The notes below the pieces were generated by a model that was not told the origin of the DNA, searched no databases, and was given only the letters and a program-made list of their open reading frames with translations. From the NCBI RefSeq assembly GCF_002443255.2, contig NW_019211460.1:25030882-25094881 (forward strand): DNA of 64,000 nt, given 5' to 3'. Source of the stretch: Varroa destructor (Eukaryota > Arthropoda > Arachnida > Mesostigmata > Varroidae). Both the position numbers and the translations under genes were made by a program. Below are positions 54,511 to 64,000 of the stretch, piece after piece. Every line of letters starts with the position of its first letter. Within the stretch, counting starts at the first letter, position 1.

Positions 54511-56131
54511 GCATGCAGTCTATTTGTTACTTGAGCTGCTGCTATATATAATGGTACGGAACTATAGTCCTGCGGCTCCCTGGCCAGTAGTAACTTCTGT
54601 CCAGAAGCACAGACCGTCGACGGAAGGAGAACGCGCGAAGCGGAGGGAACCGCGGCTACGAGCTGAAAAAGCAGCTTACTCCCTCGTGAGTAGGTATAGC
54701 GCGCTCAGCTGCTCACAGGCTCAATCACTTGTAACCATTCTATGCTGGCGCAACAGCTCGGGCAAGACTAACTAAGAAACAACAACGGCAACGAGAAAAT
54801 CAATTAGTGATATGTACCATCGTGGCAAAGCAGGTCGAAAGGGGTTGTCGGCCTGGCCGGCCTTTTCATATCTCCACAATATTACGCACTAGAAGTATAA
54901 GGACGATATGTGCAGATGATTACAGTAAGAGGCTGTTGTTATCAAAGAGGATTGACAATGGTAAATTACAGTTGAGTAGACGCTGAACCGAACGGATTTG
55001 TCCTTTTTGCCTCGAAGCCAGAACTACTCTTAGTTAGGCGAAAATGTTACAGCTCGAAAAAGAAAAGAAAGAGAAACGGTACCAGATGCTTGGCAGGAAT
55101 TTTGCGCTGCATATGAGACAGGTGGCCATTTGTATCCGGTAACCCGTATATCACCAGATGTAAACGTTAGCGTAGTTAGTTAAAAAACAAAAAGGGTATA
55201 AAAATCAGGTCATTTCAGTCAAGAAACGGACACAAACATCAAAGCATATGAAATAAGTAATATATGTGTCACGACAAGTGGTTGAACATGATATCAAAAT
55301 AATTCAATCGTACGGTAGGTTCTCGCAGAGCTACATCCAGATATTCAAATACTTCCAGCAAAAATAATTCTATAAATTACATCCCGTTTGTGTCTGTGCG
55401 ATAGCAAATAGTGAACGAAAGATTATTTCTTTGATCAGGCCTTTTTAAGGTCCAGTAGTGTATCTGCCCTGATTTTAGCGATTGATTGATTTTTTCAAAG
55501 AGGTAGTTTCTCCTTCTCCATACTGCTTCTTAGAAATTGGAAGGGTACACTAATATATCAGGTTCACAGGAACGTTTCTATGGGAGAGCAGTGTAGCATG
55601 ACGGAACAATGACAATCAGATAGATTTTTAATTTTAGTTAGGTTGTATACAATGTTAACGAGTCGGATTGGTCAAAGTAACACCATATATATGGTCAGTA
55701 AACGGATTCATCAATAAAACTATTGACGTTTTACGAATATATAAAAAAAAAAGTGCTCACGAGACAGCAAATGAGCAATCGGCTATATATACATTAACAG
55801 CGCTCATGTGAAAGTTCGACAGGTTATTCCATTATATTTACAATCAAACATTATCTTTAATTAATGTATCCTTTCCTTAAACTTATAGATATATACTAGG
55901 CTATTATAGGAAATCTGTCTAACTTAGAATTTGCGACAGCTTTTCTCCCTAAAAAGTAAATAACAAACAAATCCCGCTCTAAGTAATAAATGGAACAGGC
56001 ACCATGACCAAGGATTTTAAGCGAGCGCAGTTAACCACTAACGAAATTCTGATAAAAAAAATATACTTTTTTTATATATATACATCTTTTTTTACTGAAT
56101 GACCTTGATAGTGCTTTGTGAATCGCAGCTG

Positions 56132-56162
<31 letters not shown>
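56132..56162. repeat. (TA)n microsatellite
   Basis: About 15 TA units, the longest dinucleotide array visible in the window outside the N gap. Confidence 0.85.
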
Positions 56163-56165
<3 letters not shown>

Positions 56166-56845
56166 GGGCTAGCTTCTAAATTTTGCGTCCAGCTTCTATC
56201 ATATTATCGTCTGTCAAGCTGAGATATTGATTTTGAAAAAAATCTTCGCAGTTTAATCATCCACAGTCAATTAGGAAGTACTTAGGAACCGTTAATAATT
56301 AACACTTCATAAGGGCAACCATGTAATTAACTGAATTTCAAACATAAAAGATGCAATGATTTCATATAACAGAAGTAATAACATATGTACGCGCAGATGT
56401 TACTTAGAGCACTCGACTTCGCCTAGGCAAAGATGTGTCGCTTCTACTAGCGTTAATTGAATACGATACTTTGTTGCCCCCTGTGAAGTGCCCTATTCCT
56501 GCTGCCTGTATCCTTCGATCGTGCTAAATACAACGTGCTTTCTGCCAAGCTCATCAGCATCTTGGGACTTGCTGTTGATCACCGCCACATACGAGTAGAA
56601 AATCTCCAGTATCTAAGTGTCCGTTCGCTGCCTTTCGATGCCATCCCTTGGACCTGCTTTTTGGTCTGAGGTATCAGACGAGGTTTTGGTGATGGCACGA
56701 AGGTGATTGTCCGGCGGCCGTGAGTCATTCAGTCGGCTCCTTCATATTCACTACAGATTATAGAACTCACTGTTTGCCGAGTTACTCTGTCTGCCCCTTC
56801 GGCCCTGAGACCCTCCGCCTGTTTCCTAATTGACCGTACCATCGA

Positions 56846-57170
56846 TTGGTCGATGCCTGTAGTCATCTTAACACATTAGCGATCGGTTCAATATTCCATG
56901 TTTTTTTCCCCATCGTCTGCTCGCTCACACTGCATATCGGTGTAAATAGCAGTAAGGGGGCAAAAAGGAAACGCCTTTTGCTCTCGGGAATGGCACGGGA
57001 AACCGTAGACACGCTAACGCACATGTTCACTCATTGAGAGATTCGCCTAGTTCAACTGCGCTTATACCGAAAGGGCAGATGTCCCGATGATGAGCTCGTT
57101 CGCTCACTCACTCATTCACTCACTCGCTTGCTCCCCATCGAGTTTTTTGTGCAAGACGCTTCTACATTCG
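56846..57170 (+). pseudogene. Possible degenerate retroelement fragment
   Basis: The plus frame at 56846-57037 ends in a segment ARETVDTLTHMFTH just before a TGA, and in the same frame past the stop it continues as a charged, leucine-containing stretch for about 40 codons. The spacing of ETV, HMF and the position now occupied by the stop recalls the Cys/His zinc-binding tail after the reverse transcriptase domain of LINE-type elements. The expected cysteines before it are not present. No catalytic reverse transcriptase motif was recognised upstream. The resemblance is weak and may be accidental. Confidence 0.15.
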
Positions 57171-58958
57171 TCATAATAGTTTGATGGATCTGATGTGTGG
57201 TGGGCTACGGATGATAGAAGTGATTTCCAGAGGCAAGGAACATCGAACACACTTGTTGGTAAGAACTGTCAGCTCATTACGGTGCTTGGGTGTACATGTT
57301 GGGGTTTGATGCCCAGGTCTTTGATTGAAAAACGGTTCTAACAAACACATCATGTACTGTCATCGGAAATCGGATATTACAGATATCGATAGAATTAAAA
57401 TGACGTACTTCCTATTGTGCTGATAGCGTCGAATTGACAGACACTGAGATTAGAGAGCTGTGCAAAGACGCGTGTCCTTTTTCTCAAGTGAAGCTGATGC
57501 TAAATGAGTCATGAGAGTTTTCATTTCTTTCATGTTTCGATTTGGCGTTTATGTAGAAGTTGTATGGTACGCGGCCAATATGTGGGAATCGGAAGCGAAA
57601 CATAGCTTCTGCACAAAAATTGTCTATTGCGACCTTTTTCTTCAATCGCAAGTACCGCAAAGAGGTGCGACCCTTTACGCAACCTAGATTTCCATACCAC
57701 GGCAACATGATTCGATTTATACTTGACTCGTATCGTCGAAGTAGGTTGCAGCCACAGATTAGCTCCCTATGTATCAGGATTTGACGTCACTTTAATCGAC
57801 GGTGTCCTGAATTTGTTAACGGCTAAAATAAAAATCGTTTCTAGATTCTCTTTTAGTACAAACTTATAGAAATCACGACACGCAACCCGTACGCTTGTAC
57901 ACATCGCATAGCAATCTTAAATCATTCACACTGTATTTATTTCCTACGGGTTAATTTCCTGGGCAAATCTAAGATTTTTTTCAAACGGCCGTCGTTTGAG
58001 ATGCAGCACGACGCTCGACACGAAAAATGTCATAATTTTTTACCGTTAATTACTATCACCATCGCAACGCTAGCAACTTCTTTTCGATCTCAAATTCAAG
58101 CAGCGAACGAAAAAGATCACCCAAATGGAAACATCAAAATTCATCAAATGGAACTATTTATTAAAGTAAAAAATATCGAGGATTAAAAACAAATAAAACA
58201 AAATCATCACCGCTACATTATGCAATGTGAACTATTAACAACGAGCAAACAGATTAGATAGATGTCAGCCATATTTGAAATTCATTTGAAAAAAAAACCC
58301 AACATTCAGACGCGCCCATCCCTAAAAAAATGTCATATTTGTGTATAAAATAGAAACTTAAGTTTGATTTGAATGTAGAGAAACCTTTTCAATATAAAAA
58401 TGAACAAATCTCTTATGCATGAGAGTGCTCAAGAGTGCGTCGATACGTAGAGAGTTTTATCATCATTACGCAATGAAATTTCCTTGGAAAACATATCGGT
58501 CGCGTACTTGAACCTCTTCGACCCGTCAAACTTAGCCCATTTTTAGAGTTTGGCTTATCGAATCGGGGGGTGTTCTCATCAAAAAGCCAATGTCAAATTT
58601 AGCATCGGTCTATATCCGAATCTTGTAAACTAACAACTTTTTGCTCAGTGACTCAAATTAAGTATTTATAAATTTACCCCCATCGTCACACGTGCATATT
58701 AGTTTTTAACAGAAAACGCCACAAAAAATGGTTTTCGCTTCGCAATTTCATTTCACTGAATGGAGGGTTCTAAGCGTGACGTCTCGGTACTACTAGCCAA
58801 TGAAGTCCTTAAACCTGGGACCTCATGTTTTTTTTCGATACAACTTAATTTTGGGATGAAGCTTTGAATTAGATAAATCTCCCATTAATCAGTACGGTTG
58901 TTTTCTAGTGTCATTGCAATAGCGCAATGGGTAGGAGGTCGGTTCGACGAAAACTTAC

Positions 58959-59019
58959 CTCTCTCCCGGCGGTCCAGGTACTCGGCCGCCTCCAATAACC
59001 ATTGGATGCTCAAGCTCAT
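58959..59019 (-). CDS. Mxd: Mxd coding exon 1: SIN3-interaction domain
   Basis: The minus-strand frame reads MSLSIQWLLEAAEYLDRRER and ends AGAG|gtaagtttt, a consensus donor leaving one base that exon 2 completes as Glu. The segment matches the amphipathic SID helix of MXD proteins (pattern h-x-I-Q-x-L-L-E-A-A-x-Y-L-x-R-R), which binds the PAH2 domain of SIN3 and recruits histone deacetylases. I chose the ATG at 59019 because it sits at the family's usual distance from the SID and is the only in-frame ATG. The frame remains open upstream to about 59175 without another ATG, so the exon's 5' end and UTR are not determined. An alternative upstream exon splicing into this open stretch, for example at tttgcag near 59145, is possible. 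Intron phase and the EREAEHGYA join to exon 2 confirm the assignment. Confidence 0.87.
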
Positions 59020-60437
59020 GGCGTATTCCGTACCCGTCGGGTTGAGATAGTTTTCCGGCACTTCCCAGCGTTGTCGCAGGAAATTGTAACAGAAAAAATT
59101 TACTATGCACTGGAATAGTCCGTTGCACCGCACTGTGTGATTTTCACTGCAAATCCGTGATTTTTTCCCCCAAAATCAAATCCTTCGGTTCACATACAAA
59201 ATTTTTTTTGTTTTTGTTTTTTCTTTATGAAAAACAATTCATAGAAAGTAAGCGTCCGCTGAATATGTATGCTATTTTGCAGAAATGCTGCCGATCCTGA
59301 TAGGCTGAAAGGGAGAGACACTCGACGTTTTCAAGGCTTCATGCAGGCACGACGCTTCTAACAAACTTACGCAATAACTCCCACGAAATTATAGATTAAC
59401 TTGGTGGACAACACGAACCAATCACGAATCACAACACACTCTTATTTTCTCACGGCGAAGGAACTCTGTAGTTGCTCTTGAGGTGCCGAGGGAGGGCTCT
59501 TAAGATTTGAGGGATGTAGAGGCTCTTTCTCGTTTTCTGTGCGAGATCCTAACACTTATCAACACCCAATCGCTGTGGGCCGCAGATATTATCGCTTTCA
59601 ATCGATTCTATGTTAAACTTTTATTCCGATTATTCGGGCTCTTCTGTACAACGATAGTAAGTTGTCGCGATCATGATCATCTGTCTAACAAAAAGTAGAT
59701 CAGCTACCAGCAGATGTACGATCGTGACGCTGCACAGACGCACGTCCAAATCACTTAATCGACGTCCTGACGGATAAAATCCCAAAGGTCGCGGAAAAAA
59801 TGCGGTATTGTGCGTTCTGCAGCAGCGGCTACCGCAACCGTCGTAGATTACAGTGGACGCCGCGATGGCGTCGTCGTAGAAGCTGCTCTTAATTAATAAC
59901 GTTGCCGCAGACCTGTTACGCAAGATTTTTTCACGTCCGCAACGCCGTTGTGGCCGAAATGCTAGAAGCGAGATACTGCTGGTACCATTCGTAGCCGTAG
60001 CAATAATTTACTTGACACGATCCGCTCTGCTCGCGGCGCTCGATAACGCTGCTATAGTAAAAGTAGCACTTGTAATAAAATTAGTAAGTGATTTGATTGA
60101 TGATCAAGGATTTTACAGTTCAACCCAATAGACTCGTGGCTGATTTTCATGCCTCTTTTCACTGGTGTGCTAGCTTACCAATCACCACCATCAGCCTCAG
60201 TGGCAACAGGTAACACAGCAGGGAGATGCGGAACGACAATTCTGTTTCGAAAAATGCGATCTTACGAAACGATAATTCTCTTTCGTCGACCGGATGCTGT
60301 TACCATTGTCGCAAGCTACTTAATACCTCAATATGTGTTGTCGGTCCGGGCGTTGTAAATTCGTCGTCGATGTTTCTTTGTATCGGGGTGTTTGTCTCTC
60401 ACAGTCGGCGGGTGTTTTTTTTATGTGGTAGTTACGT

Positions 60438-60468
<31 letters not shown>

Positions 60469-60495
60469 GGCTGCTGCTGCGGCGGCGGCGGCGGT
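60438..60495. repeat. (CTG)n-(GGC)n compound microsatellite
   Basis: About 14 CTG units with one CGG interruption, passing into GGC units. It reads as poly-Cys then poly-Gly in one plus frame, which is a repeat artefact. Confidence 0.85.
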
Positions 60496-61606
60496 GGCCT
60501 CCTTGCTGACATTTGCTGTTGTTGTTTCACTTGCTTGGGCCGTCCGTTAACTTGTCTGTCATTGATTGCTTTCGGAACTACGGAGTATCCCTATTCTATT
60601 TTTCACAGCGCTGGTTATTTTTGCTGCTACTGCTGCTGCTGTACATTTGTTCGACTCGGTGGTTGCTGAGTCGGAGCGACTGCCCCGCAGTGGCAATCGT
60701 TTTCGAAGCAATTTTCGTGCTATTTTGCAGACTAGCAGCTGACAAGAACGAACAGTGTAGAGTATATCGGCCGCATTCTCCGAGACGTTGCCACTGAACA
60801 CGTGTGTGGTGACGGCCGTACTAGTCTTCCATTGAATAGGTGACTTTCATTCCTGCGGTATCAGGCGATACGGCTGGCCGGCAAACTTACGGTAGGTGTT
60901 CGATTTACATAGTACACCGTGTTCGATCGCCGTTGCCAGCAACGTCACCACGATTACTGACGTTCGCTGACCACTGCTGCTGCCGAGATTATTGGCAAGT
61001 GGCAGTACTATCGCGGGGGCAGCGGCTACGTGTTGCCGAGTGTGGAGTGACTTTGCCTGCTAGAGCTAAGGCTGACAGCGGCCTTAAGGACTGTGCTCTG
61101 GTGGCAAGTGATCGCTGCTTTACTCGCTGTCGCGAGATGACGCTTGCTTACTTGCCTACCAGTTGCCGTCGCTGATGCTTGTCTCGCCTCAACGCGCACC
61201 ACACTCACTTCGATAGCGGCCGATGCAGAGCGATGCAACAACGATATAGCCGGAGATGAACAAAAAGACACGGATAATCTCCTTGCTGACGCTGTTGCGT
61301 GGCTATTAGTGGCTAATTCTTGCGAGCTACTGCCAGCTCATTTGGAACTTTATGCTACTTTAAGTTACTCGTTCACTATTGCACTGAGCCCCGCTGACTG
61401 GCTGTCGCCAGAACAACTGACTTCGATTTCGCCGAACCGTCGTATCATCCAAAAGCAATTAGAGGTGATGACCGATCTTTTATTTCTCTAAGTCCAAATT
61501 TTCGTTTTACCACTAGTTGTCGATTTCAATGTGTAGCAGTTGTACACGTCCTCGTTGTAATCCTCGTTGCTGTGCAATACTTGCTAAGGTCGATAGATGG
61601 TAAGCT

Positions 61607-61706
61607 TGTTTGTTTGTTTGTTTGTTGTTGCTGTTGTATTGTTGTTGCTGTTGTGTTGTTGTTGCTGTTGTTGTGCTGTTGTTGTGTTGTTGTTGTTGTT
61701 GTTGTT
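61607..61706. repeat. (TTTG)n and (TTG)n array, 100 bp
   Basis: Four to five TTTG units, then interrupted TTG/CTG units. On the minus strand, the sense strand of Mxd, it reads CAA/CAG and gives Gln/Thr/Asn runs. If transcribed it would be a CAA-rich, unstructured 5' leader, but transcription is not shown. Confidence 0.85.
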
Positions 61707-61811
61707 TCACGTTTTCGAATTTTTCCTCCTACTCTAGCTTCCTCCTTCACTTTCCCAAATTTTAAAGCAGATCCTCTTTTTTACACACTTTCACATTGGC
61801 TCGTTCTTGGT

Positions 61812-61895
61812 CACTCTCTCACTCTCTCTAGCGGTCGCTCACTCTCTCTCTCTCTCTCTCTCCCTATCTCCCCCTCTCTCTCGCTCGTTTTCTCT
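61812..61895. repeat. (TC)n-rich polypyrimidine region
   Basis: Several CT/TC arrays, the longest at 61842-61862, separated by short C-rich stretches. On the minus strand this is a GA-rich tract, a type of sequence bound by GAGA-class factors in arthropod promoters; binding here is inference only. Confidence 0.8.
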
Positions 61896-62174
61896 TTCAC
61901 TCGCCGATTTTTAACACCGCACTATTATCATTAACAAATCAATTAACACCAATCGGCACAATTGGTAATTCCTTGTCGCTGCTGTCGTATTTAGTTAGTA
62001 GTTACCGTCGCCAAGCTGTATATTGCTTCGCCATCGTTCTATACGTTGCACCCTCTTGCCTTGCCACTATTTCCTCTTTATAGTTCAGAAAACTTACTCC
62101 GTTGCGCTGTTGCCGATCTTAGTATTTCTCTACGAATAGATCGCGCTGTTGGTTGCGACTGATCTTCGCGCTTC

Positions 62175-62175
62175 G

Positions 62176-62212
<37 letters not shown>

Positions 62213-62219
62213 GCTGTTG
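62175..62219. repeat. (TTG)n microsatellite
   Basis: About 14 TTG units, uninterrupted except near the right end. Confidence 0.85.
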
Positions 62220-62700
62220 CTATTACCGTTATTGTAACTGTAGTCGCAGTCTGCTGTAATTCTCGTTATTTTGTGGTCTTACTATTCACTCCTCTTCGCT
62301 ATTGTTACTATTCCGCCTCAGCCGGCCACTTTCCGACTGACTAACTGACTGACAAAACTGGGCATCCACAAACGCTAGATAGACGTTGAAACAGGCCGAC
62401 AGTCTTGCCTTCCGATGCCCGAAAGCTAGCTACATAGAGAGTACAGACGTCGTAATAGTAACACTAGTAATAGTCGTCGTAGTGAAGCAGCAACTCCTGC
62501 TGTTCTTACTCACACACGACTGTGCAATACGTGCTCTCCACTCGCCTCGGCGAGTGCACAGCGCGCTTTGCCGCTCTGACAGCCCAGGAGCCGCGTGCCA
62601 CAACGTTGGGAAAGGGCGGACACGTCACCCTACCCTTTCCTGCGCGCGCAGCTGAAAGCGCGAGGTGGTGGTCAGACGCTCGGCTCCCAACGCGTACCAC

Positions 62701-62720
62701 GAGCGAGCGAGCGAGCGAGC
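62701..62720. repeat. (GAGC)n microsatellite
   Basis: Five GAGC units. Confidence 0.75.
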
Positions 62721-62916
62721 GGGCGAACCCTCGCACTTACACCCACCGTCACCAACAACGTCGACACAATCAGCGGTGCTGTTTCGGCAGACGACAGCGT
62801 TGTGCGATACAGCCAGGTAACCTAGTTGTGCGCCGTTGTCGGAGCGCCAGCAGAGGAGAGGCCACGCAAGGCAAGGCAAGCTCGCGTAACCGCTAGCATA
62901 GCGCACAGTTATACGA

Positions 62917-62934
62917 GCGCGCGCGCGCGCGCGC
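62917..62934. repeat. (GC)n dinucleotide array
   Basis: About nine GC units, continuing into CACACA. Long pure GC dinucleotide arrays are uncommon in animal genomes and are prone to Z-DNA. Confidence 0.8.
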
Positions 62935-63090
62935 ACACAACACCCGCGCCCGTCGTTACACGGCCGCTGCCGCCGTCGGCGCTGCTACTGCCGCCGCCGC
63001 AATACACAGACAACAGCAGCAGAAAAGGAAGGAGCACAGAGCGCCGAGTAACGCGCTGTCATTCTTCGCTCAGCGCCGCCTGCTTCCTTG

Positions 63091-63702
63091 ATGCCAGTCG
63101 GCCAGGCTGGCAACGAGCGAGTCTTCATTCCTGCTTTGTCAGTTGCTAACCATGGCGCCACACGCCGCTTTGTTTTGGGTGCTGCTTCTCACCACGTGCG
63201 CCCTTTCCTACATTTGGGCAATGAAAAGAGAAAGGGGGTAGTGGGCAAAACGGTGGCAGCGTGCTGCAGCAACGGTGAGATGGTGGTTCTCGCGTTAGTG
63301 CTGGCGGAAGACGATTGTTGGGAAAATGAAGTCTACCAAAGCTTCATGAGAACACAGCGAAGTCCCCAGCTAAGGAGCGCCCTCCTTGCCACAGGTCGGG
63401 TAGCAAGACAAGCAGGCAAACAAGCAACCAACCAAAGCAAAACAGAGTTTTCCTTAGACGCAGATAAGCAGTCGAACGACCCTTCTTTCTGCCCTTTCCT
63501 GCCACCATCAGCATCAGCATGGTTACTAGCACGGAGGCCACCAGTGGCACTGACATCCGTCTTCGAAGTTCCCCTTTTCCCTATTCCTCCCATCCCTCAG
63601 CTCCTCTTGCGTCTCCAAGTTCTCCTTCTGATTTTTTGGGGGCCGCTGCCACCTTCCTCCATAAGCCACTGCCATTCCTATATCCGCTGTGACTGCCTTT
63701 AA
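63091..63702 (+). other. Longest ORF in window (203 codons), unrecognised
   Basis: Open from ATG 63091 to the stop at 63700-63702, not driven by a simple repeat. No domain, signal peptide or family is recognised. The C-terminal third is proline- and leucine-rich from pyrimidine-rich DNA. GC-rich sequence lowers stop frequency, so a frame of this size is only mildly surprising. It overlaps the signal-like short frame at 63152 in a different phase, and at most one is likely to be real. Confidence 0.12.
63152..63241 (+). other. 29-codon ORF with signal-peptide-like sequence
   Basis: ATG at 63152 in a strong context (CTAACCATGG) opens a 29-codon frame with a hydrophobic core, ALFWVLLLTTCALSYIWA, then a basic end and TAG. 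It has the shape of a signal-peptide exon or an upstream ORF. No convincing donor follows within the frame; gggGTAGTG just before the stop is weak. The position at the right edge of the CpG-rich block would suit the first coding exon of a divergent plus-strand gene, but this is conjecture. Confidence 0.12.
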
Positions 63703-64000
63703 CCATTTCTGTCTACAGCGCATGTGCCATCATCTATCGTGGCGAGCCTCCCTGCTTGCAGCAACATACAGTACGCACGTGACACGCCTGAGTTCAGAAT
63801 TGAAATATATGCGTACACGAGTAGCTAGCGTTTCGCATACTAAGGTCCAAACGATAGCGAGTGTCGCTAAAAAAACAACGAAATATTCTATAGGAACAAT
63901 TCTTGCATTGACGTATACTAATAATGATAGTAACTCGCCCGCTTGGTAATGCACAGGCGTTTCTCACCCTTATCGCCTAGAAGATTAGTTATATTATAAA

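Larger units (their letters stand above)
45910..58958 (-). other. Mxd: Mxd intron 1 (13,049 nt)
   Basis: Runs from donor AGAG|gtaagt at 58958 to acceptor tttgcag ending at 45910 on the minus strand, phase 1. It holds trinucleotide and tetranucleotide arrays, a two-copy 22-bp tandem repeat, a 31-bp TA array and an AT-rich half (about 54.8-58.9 kb) that is nearly free of open frames. A possible eroded retroelement tail lies at 56.8-57.2 kb. No nested gene is recognised. Confidence 0.85.
62500..63200. promoter_or_regulatory. CpG-rich block, candidate promoter region
   Basis: The block is visibly GC- and CpG-rich compared with its surroundings. It includes GAGC (62701-62720) and GC (62917-62934) arrays and a CACGTG E-box at 63193-63198. 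It lies about 3.5-4.2 kb upstream of Mxd coding exon 1. Such a block could be the Mxd promoter, or a bidirectional promoter with a plus-strand gene to the right. No TATA box or initiator can be assigned with confidence, and simple repeats alone could explain part of the composition. Confidence 0.25.
59020..64000. other. 5' flank of Mxd: UTR, promoter and repeat-rich DNA
   Basis: No conserved coding exon was recognised here. The transcription start of Mxd and any non-coding first exon should be in this stretch or beyond the right edge. Several minus-strand GTAAGT-like donors exist (around 60890 and 62096), so an upstream UTR exon is possible, but none can be chosen from sequence alone. The block from 60.4 to 63.1 kb is much richer in microsatellites and CpG than the neighbouring intron half. 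Confidence 0.5.

Noticed and set aside
61144..61491. 115-codon plus-strand frame with a non-repeat sequence
   Set aside because: I considered an exon, but no motif, convincing acceptor/donor pair or family was found. Left as chance.
1..64000. CRISPR arrays, bacterial operons, rRNA, intact DNA transposons or endogenous viral genes
   Set aside because: No regularly spaced repeats, terminal inverted repeats with transposase, or recognisable viral or ribosomal RNA sequence were seen. The window is eukaryotic intronic DNA.

Overview
The window is eukaryotic nuclear DNA from an invertebrate animal. It has very long introns, canonical GT/AG splice signals, almost no long open frames, dozens of di-, tri- and tetranucleotide microsatellites, and one assembly gap of exactly 100 N (23518-23617). 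The exact taxon cannot be fixed from the sequence. A MXD-type gene argues against Drosophila-like flies, which as far as I know keep only Mnt. Dense GGC/CTG/GAC arrays and few recognisable transposons would suit a chelicerate such as a mite, but that is a guess.

One gene can be recognised with confidence. It is on the minus strand and spans nearly the whole window: an MXD (MAX-dimerization/Mad) family transcriptional repressor. Exon 1 (58959-59019) encodes the N-terminal SIN3-interaction domain. Exon 2 (45519-45909) completes the family signature EREAEHGYA and adds a long Gly/Ser/Val/Pro-rich linker and a basic stretch. Exon 3 (33241-33270) is a 30-nt microexon encoding most of the DNA-binding basic region (STHNELEKN). 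The three exons join in frame: intron 1 is phase 1 and introns 2 and 3 are phase 2. All three donors and both acceptors are canonical. Intron 1 is 13,049 nt and intron 2 is 12,248 nt. The rest of the bHLH-zip (helix 1, loop, helix 2, zipper) was not found between 33240 and 1. It therefore lies left of the window, or possibly inside the N gap.

Layout by region: 1-33240 is read as the start of intron 3, rich in microsatellites, with the N gap and two weak open frames of interest (2868-3170 plus; 18995-19237 minus, with a signal-peptide-like start). 33241-33270 is exon 3. 33271-45518 is intron 2. 45519-45909 is exon 2. 45910-58958 is intron 1, including a possible eroded retroelement tail near 56.8-57.2 kb. 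58959-59019 is coding exon 1. 59020-64000 is the 5' flank, with clustered CTG, TTG, TC and GC arrays and a CpG-rich block (about 62.5-63.2 kb) that is the best promoter candidate. The CpG-rich block also holds two overlapping plus-strand open frames of unknown status.

The predicted protein would pair with MAX, bind CACGTG E-boxes and recruit SIN3/HDAC, opposing MYC. No rRNA, convincing tRNA, CRISPR array, intact transposon or second conserved gene was found.
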